A stretch of 64,000 nucleotides of DNA from Fallopia convolvulus (taxonomy: Eukaryota; Streptophyta; Magnoliopsida; Caryophyllales; Polygonaceae). This document shows, piece after piece, positions 48,101 through 58,768 of the stretch; within the stretch, counting starts at the first letter, position 1, and each line of letters opens with the position of its first letter. The stretch is from positions 64,625,443-64,689,442 of the forward strand of contig OZ024722.1 in NCBI GenBank assembly GCA_964016875.1, in the 5' to 3' direction. The notes below the pieces were generated by a model. That model was given only the letters and a program-made list of their open reading frames with translations, ran no database searches and was not told where the DNA came from. The translations under genes and the position numbers were made by a program.

Positions 48101-49154
48101 TTAATTATAATACATTATTTTTATTTATTTTAATAATAAAATATATTATAAGTTTCAAAATAAATTAAAAAAATTCTATAAATATGCTAAATCGGTCAAC
48201 CCAACGGGTTTCGGGTTCGGTTTATTTCGGGTTTCGGGTTCAAATTTTCGGGTCTTGACCCTAAAATTGTCGGGCGGATCGGGTTAGCGGGTTAGTTCAG
48301 TTTTTGACAGTTCTAGTAATTAGAAAGGTTCAAATTAGGTAATCTTGGTATAATTTCGCTATCAAAGGTATACTTTAATTATATTTATATGTTTAATCGA
48401 GTTTTATAATCACAAATGTATTTGTGGGTATGTGCAGGATCTTATAATAGCAGGCACAGATACATCATCACAAACAATGCAATGGGTAATAGCAGAGCTC
48501 ATAAATCATCCAACCATACTGAAAAAGGTAGAGCAAGAAATATCACAAGCATTAGGAAGTGACCAAACAAGGCTAATTCAAGAATCAGACATACCCAAAC
48601 TCCCTTACCTAACATCAGTCATCAAGGAAACCCTAAGGTTACACCCGCCGGGCCCGATCATAACCCGATTATGCCGCGAGTCGTGCGAGATCGACGGCTA
48701 CGAGATCCCGCGTGGCACTCCGGTCGCCATCAACCTCTACACGATCATGCGGGATCCCGAGGCGTGGGACCGCCCGAACGAGTTTCGACCCGAGCGGTTC
48801 TTGGACCAAAACGACGTCGTTTCGATGATCGGTTTTCGGGAAAAGACGAGCGAGGTTAAGTTTATCCCGTTTGGCGCGGGGAGGAGAGGGTGCCCCGGGA
48901 TGCAACTGGCTTATGCCCTAATGGTCCCCGTCCTTGCGGCTACCGTTCAGTGTTTTGATTGGAAGACGATGGCGGCTTCTGATCAGAAGCTGCCATCGTC
49001 TTCCAATCAGAAGCAGATGAATGGGGATGAGGACGGGGATGGTGATTGTAAGGTTAATATGAAACCGAGGAGCGGGTTGTCATTAGGCATGGCAAATTCG
49101 CTCAATTATCGTCCTATCGTTCGGTTTAATCCTATAACAACCAATCATATCTAG
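45115..49154 (+). CDS. Cytochrome P450, clan 71 (CYP93/CYP705/CYP712 group)
   Basis: Exons 45115-45704, 46215-46557, 48438-49154 join to 549 aa. ER-bound haem monooxygenase of plant specialised metabolism; the substrate cannot be told. Visible: N-terminal membrane anchor (about 11-33), proline hinge PPSPPSLPLLGH, I-helix AGTDTS at 316-321, ETLR of the ExxR motif at 375-378, FRPERF, and the haem loop PFGAGRRGCPG at 455-465 with Cys463. The sequence between exon 1 and the I-helix (DLMDIVLEVYKDENA) resembles CYP93, CYP705 and CYP712. The C-terminus is about 30 residues longer than usual because of an Asp/Ser/Gln-rich insert (about 488-516) that lies in and after a 52-nt palindrome. Intron 1 contains a tandem duplication; intron 2 (1.9 kb) contains two nested transposons. 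No frameshift is seen. Confidence 0.9.
45806..46226. repeat. Tandem duplication of a foldback MITE plus the exon 2 border
   Basis: Two copies (45806-46018, 46019-46226). Each carries a foldback core; in the first, 45856-45885 is a perfect 30-nt palindrome centred on CAACATGTTG. The second unit ends with the true exon 2 acceptor and its first 12 bases. The first unit ends with a copy of the same 12 bases (46007-46018), preceded by AAG and followed by GTAGCA. Confidence 0.7.
47396..48315. mobile_element. hAT-like MITE, TAGACCTGTC family, copy 4 (interrupted)
   Basis: Ends TAGACCTGTCAATCGGGTC and TTTTTGACAGTTCTA, with 8-bp flanks GTAAGTAG (47388-47395) and GTAATTAG (48316-48323) that match at 7 of 8. 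About 420 bp after removing the nested element at 47541-48031. It lies in P450 intron 2. Confidence 0.75.
47541..48031. mobile_element. hAT-like MITE nested in another MITE
   Basis: 491-bp element with inverted ends CAATGTTATCAGAATC and, as complement, CAAGGTTATCAGAATC. A perfect 8-bp duplication GACCAGCG (47533-47540 and 48032-48039) of the host element's own sequence flanks it. Its arms are made of GATCCGATCCTACGATTC-like motifs. Confidence 0.85.
48957..49008. repeat. 52-nt near-perfect palindrome inside P450 exon 3
   Basis: Two arms of 26 bases (GATTGGAAGACGATGG outer part, GCTTCTGATC at the centre) are inverted copies with one mismatch, with no spacer. It codes for residues 485-502, just after the haem-binding region. 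Confidence 0.9.
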
Positions 49155-49979
49155 GTTTTACTTACTTATACACCTTGTTATTACTAATAATGTATCACAT
49201 GATCCCTAATTTATGTTTTGAGATGATCAATGAGTTGTATTACTACTAATAATGCATCACATTTTGTCATATATATGTATTTCTATATTCTAGAGATCAA
49301 AAGGGTGTGCAAAATATATGGCGAAATATGCATCACATACAAAATCATCAACCCAGTGTTAACCTGCCTCGGGCGGAATCTAGGGAGCCATACCCAGTGT
49401 TAACCCGCCTCGGGCGAAATCTAGGGGGCCATACCCAGTATTAACCCGCCTTAGGCGGGGATTTAGGGGGCCATGATGTACACACCCTTGCCCCAAAATA
49501 AAATCGAGAGGGTGTATGAAGAAGGCCCCAATATGCAGCACATACAAGATAGTGAAATTTTGGAGCAAACAGACAAACACAACATTACATTCATAATTAA
49601 TTTGTGTCAAACCACAAACAATTCTTGACCAAGTAGAAGCTCCTAAACATGCAATACTTGAGCTACAAATGTTTGGCAGAAATCAACACTACAAGAGTCT
49701 AGAGAGTACTAAAATCCATGGCACATCCATTAGCACACATCAAAGTCTTTAAACTATTGAAAATAGAAACAAACACAATCTGAAATGAACACAATCTCTG
49801 GATAACACTGCATTTGATGAAGTCTCAGAAATCCACCAGCTTCATTCTTTTGCAACCTACCAAAAAGCCAAAAAAAAATATTGAATTAAATTCATACTTA
49901 AATGTTAGTCTACATATACAAAACTGTATTCTTCTACTACATTAAATCAAGCCAGATGCTTACTAAATACCTGGGCCTT
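49155..49979. other. Spacer between the P450 and REM-A
   Basis: It holds three tandem copies of a 41-bp unit (CCAGTGTTAACCCGCCTCGG..., starting 49351, 49392 and 49433) that resembles the tail-side part of a plant SINE, followed by ATGATGTACACACCC. 49570-49979 matches the 3' flank of REM-B (55820-56210) and is the REM-A 3'UTR side. Confidence 0.45.
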
Positions 49980-52973
49980 CTAGGCATAATCAGCTACGCG
50001 AAATATAGTGACTGTGTATTCCATTCTTGAACTATCAACCAACTCAAAAACACAAACATCCCCAACCTGAAGATGATTATCGTCCGTGAATTGGCGCCAT
50101 CCAGCAGTCTTTAGACGTACTCGCAACAGAGGAGGAGCTTCAATGGCATATGGCGCAGACCAAGTTCTCTGATCCCTTCCATTAGTAAGACATATTTTAC
50201 CTTCTCCTCTTACAAGCAAGTACTCTTTGGCATGTGGCGTAGGAATATACTGTATATACATAATTAGAAAAAAAGTTAGCACATACTTCATTAATAAATG
50301 GTTTAATAAATGATTTAAGATCAAGGAATGTTTATAGAGCATACCAAACGAGAGTGTCTAGTGCTAAGATGATACTCTGTCATCACGAGATGAAAGCAAG
50401 GATTTTGGCATTTAAAGGAATGGGATTGGGCTCTTTCAAGAACTCTATTCCTTGCACTTATAGGATATTGGATTCGCTTCTCTGCAATTTTAGTACCCAG
50501 AAATAGATAAATAAAAAACTGAAGCTTGTTTATAACTCAGGTTCTTCTTTGGGTAACATATCAAGAAGTTTGTCATGTCATCTAAAATTAACATATCATT
50601 GTGACATGTCATGCAACCCTTAACTTCTAAAACATATACATATCATGCATGAAGATTCACTTACTTGACTGTGTGACTGGTGAGCACTCATCATCAGCAT
50701 CCTCATTATCACTATCGTCATCTTCATCATCCTCATAATCAGCAATACGAAAAATGGTGACCTTGTAGACCATTTTCGTGCTATCAATCAGTTCGAAAAT
50801 ACATACATCTCCATCTTCTAGAAGATTATCCTTCACAAATATGGTCCATCTAAACTTCAAGAAACGTACTTGTTGATGGGGTCCAATGCAATACTTCACA
50901 AACCAAGTTCTTCCATTTTCTCCAACTTTAAGGTATGCTACTTTGTTTTTCTTATCACGGAAGTGGCGAATGGAGTGAGTATGTGGAACACACTGCATAT
51001 ATGAACACAATAAGAAAATTTTAACAAAGAAAGTCAGCCAATTTAGATTAAAGGTAATTATAAAATATCAAACATACCAATAAAGACTTTGGTAGCATTT
51101 TAACACTGAAGGAAGGATGTGAACTTTTGTAGGCCTCGGCTCTTTTAAGAACTTTGTCCCCTGCACTTAAAGCACACCGAGTTCGTTTCTTGCCTACATT
51201 TTTCACACCAAAAAATTGATAGCAAAAGTTATAGCAGTACATGTTTAAATGTTAGATTTATTATCAACTAAAGGTATCAAGAATGAAAATTCATATTTTT
51301 TAGTCCATACAAGGAAAATATGAAAGAAAATCAACATACATGATTGGTTGGCACGATCACCTTCTTCTTGATCTTCTTCATCGCCATCATCATCATCATA
51401 ACCATCTTCTTCTTGTTCTTCCTTTTCCTCATAATCAGTTATACGAAAAATGTTCACTTTGTACACCATGTCTACGCTATCAATGAGCTCGAACACACAA
51501 ATATCTCCAGTTTGTAGAAGATTCGTGTTCACGAAAACGCTCCATCCTGATGTCCAGAGACGTACTTGAAGATTTTTTCCAATGCTGTACTTCACAAAGT
51601 AAGGCTTTCCATCTTCTCCAACAAGGGTAATGCCTTTGTTTTCCTTTCCATAGATGTGCTTCTTTGAATGCTCCAGTGGAAGATACTAGATATAGGAACA
51701 AAATAGGACAATTAAGGCATATGCTTTATTTGTGTAAGGAAAATCAGTTAATCAAATTAAATGATAATTATATATATATTATATATGAGACATACCAATA
51801 TACACTTCTTAGAATCAACATAATTTGTGTGCATTCTGACAATAAAGAAAGGATTAGAGCTTTCAAAGGCTAAGGCTCTTGCATAAACTCTGTCCCATGC
51901 ATCTATAATACGCTCAGTTCTTTTCTCACCTGCAATTTCCACACAAAATTGATTAAAAAGTAATTCAAGCAATACATGTTTAATTATTAAATATATTAAT
52001 TAAAAGTACCATGAATGAAAATGCATAGTTTTTTACTCTATATACATATTAAGAAGAATTAACATACTGGAATGTTTGGCATGTGACTTTTCATTGTATT
52101 TTTGTAGCCTTTGTCGACATTCTTCTTCTTCATCATCATCGTCATAATCAGCATCATCATCATAATCAACATCATCATCAGTGTCTTCTTCCCCTTCTTC
52201 TCCTTCATCTTCATCATCAGTTTCATCCTCTTCAGTTTCGACGGCCTTAGATTGGTCAAAACCGCCTCCGCTCTTGCTTGAAGCTTCAACGGGATATTTA
52301 ATCTCCATAAGACTTGGATCAAATATGGAGACATGGAATTTGGATTTCCCTTTGTATCTAAACATCAATATATGCGCAAATTTGATGGAGTAGTACTCGG
52401 CAAATGCTTTCCAACCTTCACGTAACCAAACTCGGCCTTCTTCACACCTTTCCACTCCCAATTTCCAAGTTGATCCACTAGGACCAGCTTCTAAATAAGC
52501 ATCCTTAGACAATGTTTTTCCATGTTCCTTCACAAATCTTGCAGGAATTTTCTGTCCAAAAAAATTAATAAATGCAGCATAAGGCAAAAAGCTAGATACA
52601 TATGCAGTCAATTTAAGCAGAAAACTAAAAACTAGCAAAATGATCAGAAATTAAAAAAGAAAGTCGCCAATGCAGGATATGGCAGAAAATCAAACATGTA
52701 TGCAATCACATTAGTAATTTCCTCCAACAATATACTCAAATTTTAATATAAGAAAAGTTGACAAGAGGAATTATGCTTCTAAATTATACATATACTTGCA
52801 GAGGTAGATATTTATTCATGTATGTAGTAAAAATAATAATTTACTCTAACAATTTGCTCTAAAAAAGAGGAAGTTGACAGGAAAATTATATTTCTAACCA
52901 TCCGAGCATTTTCCAGAGACAGAATAGCCTTGATGAAATGTGAGGGTCTTTGAGTTTCTTCTTGATTCGCCAT
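49980..52973 (-). CDS. REM-type B3 domain transcription factor A (four B3 domains)
   Basis: Exons: 52973-52899, 52551-52068, 51929-51796, 51685-51340, 51193-51078, 50992-50665, 50481-50345, 50249-49980. 629 aa, all phases consistent. First B3 domain at about residues 10-118 (HFIKAILSLENARMKIPARF... ILMFRYKGKSKFHVSIFD), an Asp/Glu-rich linker (about 135-175), then three further B3 domains (about 200-318, 357-465, 508-628). Each is split by an intron after the first strand and ends in GDxCVFELxDS ... YKVTIFR. B3 domains bind DNA in the nucleus, and REM proteins are often expressed in reproductive meristems. No nuclease or catalytic part. The leader exon (about 53749-53990) is joined through an acceptor at 52994. 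The start chosen is MANQEETQRP; an in-frame upstream start is possible. Confidence 0.85.
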
Positions 52974-52993
52974 TTCCAGAGATTTAAGTTCAC

Positions 52994-54298
52994 CTACATC
53001 AGTAGTAGCAATCAAGGAAATAAGCAGATTGAAAACTCAATTGTGAAAATAAATTTTCACTGGTGAAAGTTAGTTACTTTGATTGAAGCATTTCATTGTA
53101 GACATGTCTAACATTAGTTGGAGCAATAAATTCACATAGTGTATATCTACTTTTACACTTACACTCCCCTAATATCCTTTTTATTCAAAAAAGGCCTAAA
53201 TTGCCAAATCGTAGCAAAAATGCCCTTGAACACTGTATATCAGCCTTCCCAATTTCACCATAGCAAAGCATTTCTAATCAAAACCCCTCAGAAATAAGCA
53301 GATTGAAGCCCTAGTTGAAGAAAGAAATCCCCTTTATTTATACCCACTTTCATTTTTCTTCTTCAAAAACTAGCTTATAATATCAAATAGTTGCAAAAAT
53401 GCCCTTGAACACCACATTCCAGCCTTCCCAATTTCACCATAACAAACATTTCTAATAAAAAAACCCCTCAGAAATAAGCAGATTAAACCCTATCAAATTC
53501 CATTCAAATATACCCATTTACAGTTACACCTAATTCTTTTTTTTTCTTCAAAAACCACCCTAAAATGCCAATTAGCTAACAATATACCCCTATTCCCTCT
53601 TCCTTCACGTAAAAACTAAGAAAAAAGGCCAAAAATTACCCTTGATTCAACAAAGCTTTTAACACAGAGATTTAGGGTTAGAGATCAAACCAGAAATTTC
53701 ACCGACTTCTCTAACCTTGGCTAGACCGAGCTCCTCCTAGAGACGACCTTCATACAAGCCGGTGGATGCGCCGATTCGGAGGAAGGGTGGTTGGAATTGG
53801 ATGAGGAAGAGATGAATTGATGAAGATAAGAGTGGGAAGAGAAGGACCCAAAGGTTCCATTTTGGATCTCTGTTGGAGCAAATATGGGTTGGTTCAATTG
53901 CAATTCTAGGGTTTGGGATTTTGGAAGTGTTCTCCATTTGGGGAAATTTTGCAGACTGAGAGTGAATGAAGAAGACAGAGGGAAGGATCTTTTTATTCAG
54001 AGCGTATCTTTTGTTCGAACCGTTTGCAAAATTGAGTAATTTGAGGATGGGGTTTAATTGTGAAAAGGACATTATTAAGGGTAATTAAGTGAAAATAGGT
54101 ATAAATATAGGGTGGTTAGTTGTAGTTTCTCCGCAATCGCATCCACCAATCCACGTTGTTTAAGATTTAAGAATAATTATACGAGTATCATTCGACATAG
54201 AAAATTCACAATAATGGAAAAGTTGATTTTTTTTATATATTTTTGATAGAATTATTATAAAAAAAAAAGTCTCACATAGTCACATGAGCTCTCCTAAT
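52994..54298 (-). promoter_or_regulatory. REM-A leader exon, leader intron and promoter side
   Basis: Leader exon about 53749-53990 with donor GAAG|GTCGTC at 53749, matched in REM-B at about 59797. The leader intron carries two repeats built on GCAAAAATGCCCTTGAACAC (53215 and 53393) with ACCCCTCAGAAATAAGCAGA, also found twice in REM-B. TATA and transcription start are not defined. Confidence 0.4.
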
Positions 54299-54757
54299 TA
54301 GGGGCGAGCAAAAATGTCCGATCCGGCCTATCCGATCCGAAAAAATCCGGGTCCGAATGGATCAGAAGATTGTTTATCCGTATCCGATCCGATTCGGGAT
54401 TTTTTTTCCGAATATCCGAACCGGATACGGTCGGGGTTTTCAAGCAACCGGATATCCGGTACTATATATTTTTTAGATAATACACATTAATACTAAGTAG
54501 AATAGATGTTTAAATGACTATTTTGTAAAATTTCAACTCATCAAGTGTTCAATTCTCCTCGACCAGGTAAACTTTCAGTTAAAATTTAAACGGATCGACG
54601 GATATCCGGTTCCGATATCCGTCAATCATGCGTATTAATTGGGCCTAAATCAAAAATAGTGGAAATATTTTTCAAAACGGATAGTTCGGATATCCGCTCC
54701 AAACGGATATTTCTTACCGAATATCCGGCAATTAACGGATCGGATACGGATCAAGGT
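54299..54757. mobile_element. hAT-like MITE remnant (ATCCGGAT-rich)
   Basis: The left end TAGGGGCGAGCAAAAATG has the hAT-type terminus. The body is built of TATCCG/CGGATA motifs flanking an AT-rich middle. The right terminus is lost (last motif CGGATCGGATACGG at about 54750), so no target duplication can be read. Confidence 0.55.
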
Positions 54758-55069
54758 TTTAATGGAAAAACTCTGTTAATTTAGTTTACATTAATTTTCA
54801 GTAAATTTATACTTGATGACCTATTTTGGCAATCAAACAAGTGAAACTTATAGTTGACAGATGATATAAACATGATGAGAAAACCAACAATAAGACCATT
54901 TGGCTTCAAGCTGACCAAAGTGTCCGATATGAGCTAGTAAAACATGCTGTATATAAAGTTCTTACTGTTTAGACCAATGCATTTTCTTAGCCACAATGCT
55001 GTCCAAATCATGACAAACAAAAACTGAAAGTTTAAAGCAACTCATAATGTAGCAAGGAATCGCCTGGAG

Positions 55070-55345
55070 AATAATAGCCTTAATTATCGCTATCGCCCCT
55101 TGGCCTCAACTTCTCGAAAACCAAGCAACTGAAGCAACGGAACTCTCTGCAAAATATGACACCCGAAGGGCCCGGCACGCACAATCCCTATCCTATCCGA
55201 GTCCGAGTTTACCCCCTTGCACTTTGGACAGCCGTCCGGGGAAGGAAGGACAAGAAGGAGGTATAGCTTAAGTTTCTTGCCTCTTCGCCAATCCAGTAGC
55301 TTTATTATGTGTTAGGCTTACGTATACGCACGGCCCCCCGTTTAT
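55070..55345. other. Segment of unusual, GC-richer composition
   Basis: About 275 bp clearly richer in G and C than its surroundings (for example ACCCCCTTGCACTTTGGAC). It resembles organelle-type DNA in style, but I cannot assign it. No open frame is supported. Confidence 0.3.
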
Positions 55346-55349
55346 GGTC

Positions 55350-55600
55350 CACGGACTTTCACAGATACTGGGTAGTCTTGTTTGTTGTGCTTTGGCCCTT
55401 CTGTGGGGATGTGACCATATTGGGACTAAAACAAATTTCAGACTTATCAATATTTACTTGCTGCCTCAAATATACTGAGCAAATCCTTGATATGTTGACA
55501 TTCCTGCAGATTAGCTCTAGCAAAAACTAGACAGTCATCAGCAAACAGCAGATGAGAAACATGTGGAGCAGTGGAAGCCACTTTTAATAGCCATATCTAG
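55350..55600 (-). mobile_element. LINE (non-LTR retrotransposon) reverse transcriptase remnant
   Basis: On the minus strand the frame reads HLLFADDCLVFARANLQECQ, with the FADD catalytic box of L1-type reverse transcriptases, then DLLSIFEAAS. A stop and frame change follow, then DKSEICFSPN, the usual next motif. It is broken and short, and no ends or tail were found. Confidence 0.75.
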
Positions 55601-56214
55601 CTGCTTGATTGCCATAAAACCTGTTTTACCACTCTTAGATCTTCTTTTTTAGATAATGAAAACATTCAGCTCTGCTACAATCGCATTATCTGTAATGGAA
55701 TTGAGCTATATCAATCCATTCAATCGCCAGTTTCATAAGAATTTTTATAAACATGTGTTTCCAAACGAACCATAAATTCATTCAGCTACAAACACAAACA
55801 AGCATAACATTACAAGCATAACATTACAATCATAATTAATTTGTGTCAACCACACAATTCTTGACAAGATAGAAACACCTAATCATGCAATATTTAAGCC
55901 ACAAATGTTTGGCAGAAATCAACACTACAACTCTACAAGAGTACTAAATTCATAATAAAGCATCACCAAATCCATGGCACTTCCATTTAGCCCACATCAA
56001 AGTCCTTAAAACTATTGAAAACAGAAACAAACACAATCTCAATGAACACAATCTCTGCATAATAACACTGCATTGATGAAGTCTCAGAAATCCATCCACC
56101 TGCATTCTTTTGCAACCTACCAAAAAGCCAATAAAATTATTGAATCAAATTCATACTTGAATGTTAGTCTACATATACAAATCAAGCCATATGCTTACTA
56201 CATACCTCAGCCTT
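55601..56214. other. 3' flank of REM-B
   Basis: 55690-55800 matches 61085-61190 (TTGAGCTATATCAATCCATT), and 55830-56210 matches the REM-A 3' side. These shared flanks show that the three REM genes arose by tandem duplication. No gene is seen. Confidence 0.5.
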
Positions 56215-58768
56215 CTAGGCATAATCAGCCACGCGAAATATAGCGACGTTGTATTCCATTCTTGAACTATCAACCAACTCAAAAACACAAACATCCCCAA
56301 CCTGAAGATGATTATCCTCCCTGAATGGGCGCCATCCAGCAGTCTTTAGATGTACTCGCAACAAAGGAGGAGCTTCAATGGTATATGGCGCGTACCAAGT
56401 TCTCTCATCCCTTCCATTAGTAAGACATATTTTACCTTCTCCTTTTACAAGCAAGTACTCTTTGGCATGTGGCATAGGAATATACTGCATATACATAATC
56501 AGGAAAATGTTAGCACATACTTCATTTGAAAAATGTTTGATATAAGATTTAAGATCAATGAAGGTTTATAGAGCATACCAAGCAAGATTTTTTAGTGCGA
56601 AGATGAAGTTGTGTCATTACGATATGAAAGCAAGGATTTTGGCATTTGAAGGAATGGGATTGAGCTCTTTGGAGAACTCTATTCCTTACATTTACAGGAT
56701 ATTGGCCTCTCTTCTTCTCTGCAATTTTAGTACCCAAAAATAGATAAATAAAAAACTGAAGCTTGTTTATAACTCAAGGTCTTGTTTGGCATGCCAACGT
56801 CGGTATGCTAAACCATATACATATCATGAATGAACATTCACTTACTTGACTGTCTGACTGATGAACACTCATCATCATCATCATCAGCGTCCTCATTATC
56901 ACTATCGTCATCTTTATCTTCCTCATAATAAGCAATACGAAAAATAGTGACCTTGTACACCATTTTCTTGCTATCAATCAGCTCGAAAATACATATATCT
57001 CCACCTTCTAGATGATTATCCTTCATAAATTTGGTCCATCTAAATTTCAAGAAACGTACTTGATAATATGGATGGGGTCCAATGCAATACTCCACAAACC
57101 AAGTTTTTCCATTTTCTCCAACTTTAAGGTATACCCCTTTGTTTTCCTTTCCAAGGAAGTGGCGAATGGAGTGAGTATGTGGAACACACTGCATATATGA
57201 ACACAATAGGAAAATTTTGACACATACTTTATTTGCAACAAAGAAAGTCAGCCAATTTAAATTAAAGGTAATTATAAAATATCAAACATACCAATGAAGA
57301 CTTGGCAAGCATTTTAACACTGAAGGAAGGATGTGGGCTTTTATATGCCTCGGCTCTTTCAAGAACTTTGTCCTGTGCACTTGAAGCACGCCGACTTCGT
57401 TTCTTGCCTACATTTTTCACACCAAAAAATTGATAGCAAAAGTTACAGCGGTACATGTTTAAATATTAGATTTATCAACTAAAAGTATGAAGAATGAAAA
57501 GTCATCTTTTTAAGTCCATACAAGGAAAATATGTATCAGAAAAAAATTAACATACAGGATTGGTTGGCACGATCACCTTCTTCTTTATCTTCTTGATCGC
57601 CATCATCATCATCATCATCTTCTTCTTGTTCTTCCTTTTCCTCATAATCAGTTATACGAAAAATGGTCACTTTGTACACCATGTCTGTGCTATCAATGAG
57701 CTCGAACACACAAACATCTCCAGTTTGTAGAAGATTTGTGTTCACGAAAACGCTCCATCCTGATGTCCAGAGACATACTTGAAGATTTTTTCCAATGGTG
57801 TACTTCACAAAGTAAAGCTTTCCATCTTCTCCAACAAGGGTAATGCCTTTGTTTTCCTTTCCATAGATGTGTTTCTTTGAATGTTTCTGTGGAAGACACT
57901 GGATATAGAAACAAAATAAGACAATTAAGGCAAATGCTTCATTTTTGTAAGGAAAATCAGTTAATCAAATTTAATGATAATTATATATATTATATATGAG
58001 ACATACCAATACACACTTCCTAGAAGCAACATATTTTGGGTGCATTCTGACAATAAAGAAAGGATTAGAGCTTTTAAAGGTCAAGGCTCTTGCATAAACT
58101 CTAGCCCATGCATCAGTTCCATTCTCACCTTATTATATATATTAACTGAAAGTACCACGAATGAAAATGCATAGTTTTTAATTTATATACATATTAGGGA
58201 GAATTAACATACTGGATTGTTTGGCATGTGACTTTTCATTGTATTTTTGTCGCCTTTGTCGACATTCTTCTTCTTCATCATCGTCATAATCATCATAATC
58301 ATCAATGTCTTCTTCTTCTTCTTCCCCTTCTCCTTCTCCCCCTTCCCCTTCTTCTCCTTCTCCTTCTTCCCCTTCTTCTCCTTCATCTTCATCTTTAGTT
58401 TCTCCTTCTCCTTCTTCCCCTTCTTTTGCATTTTCCGAGGCAAAGCACATCAAATCATCTTCATCCAAACCTAGATTACAATAAAGAGCCTCTCCCTCTG
58501 AATCCACAGCCCCCGAAAGGTTCGTCGAATCTTTCTCTGAGGAAAGACAATACTTGTAATAAATGAGCTTAATGGCCGGACCGAGACCAGAGCACATCAG
58601 TCCCTGATCTTCGCCAACTTGCTCCCACAATCCATCCCGGGAGACGGCATCATAGCCACCTCTATTCTTCACATGAATGAACAGCTTGAACAAATCTACG
58701 GCGTCCCCGTTCCCGAGATACGGAGGCATCGGTCGGGACTGACTTCTACCGCTTCCACCAACGTGCAT
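56215..58768 (-). CDS. REM-B: ARID-like domain fused to three B3 domains
   Basis: Exons: 58768-58213, 58128-58007, 57898-57556, 57407-57292, 57188-56846, 56718-56579, 56484-56215. 629 aa with consistent phases. Residues 12-75 match plant ARID/BRIGHT domains: RPMPPYLGNGDAVDLFKLF, then GGYDAVSRDGLW and KLIYYKY. They replace the first B3 domain of REM-A and REM-C. The same exon then runs through an acidic linker (about 95-165) that ends CRQRRQKYNEKSHAKQSS, as in REM-A, and on to three B3 domains (about 197-315, 350-470, 507-628) ending in DVCVFELVDSSRMEYN. Both domain types bind DNA. ATG 58768 is the first in frame after an in-frame TAG 42 bases upstream. The helix normally N-terminal to this ARID core seems to lie in another frame. 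Exon 58128-58007 uses an AAG acceptor after a small deletion. Expression is unknown. Confidence 0.7.

Noticed and set aside
54299..54757. TATCCG/CGGATA repeats as a transcription-factor site cluster
   Set aside because: The pattern matches the repeat arms of hAT-like MITEs, with a TAGGGG-type left end, so transposon structure is the simpler explanation.
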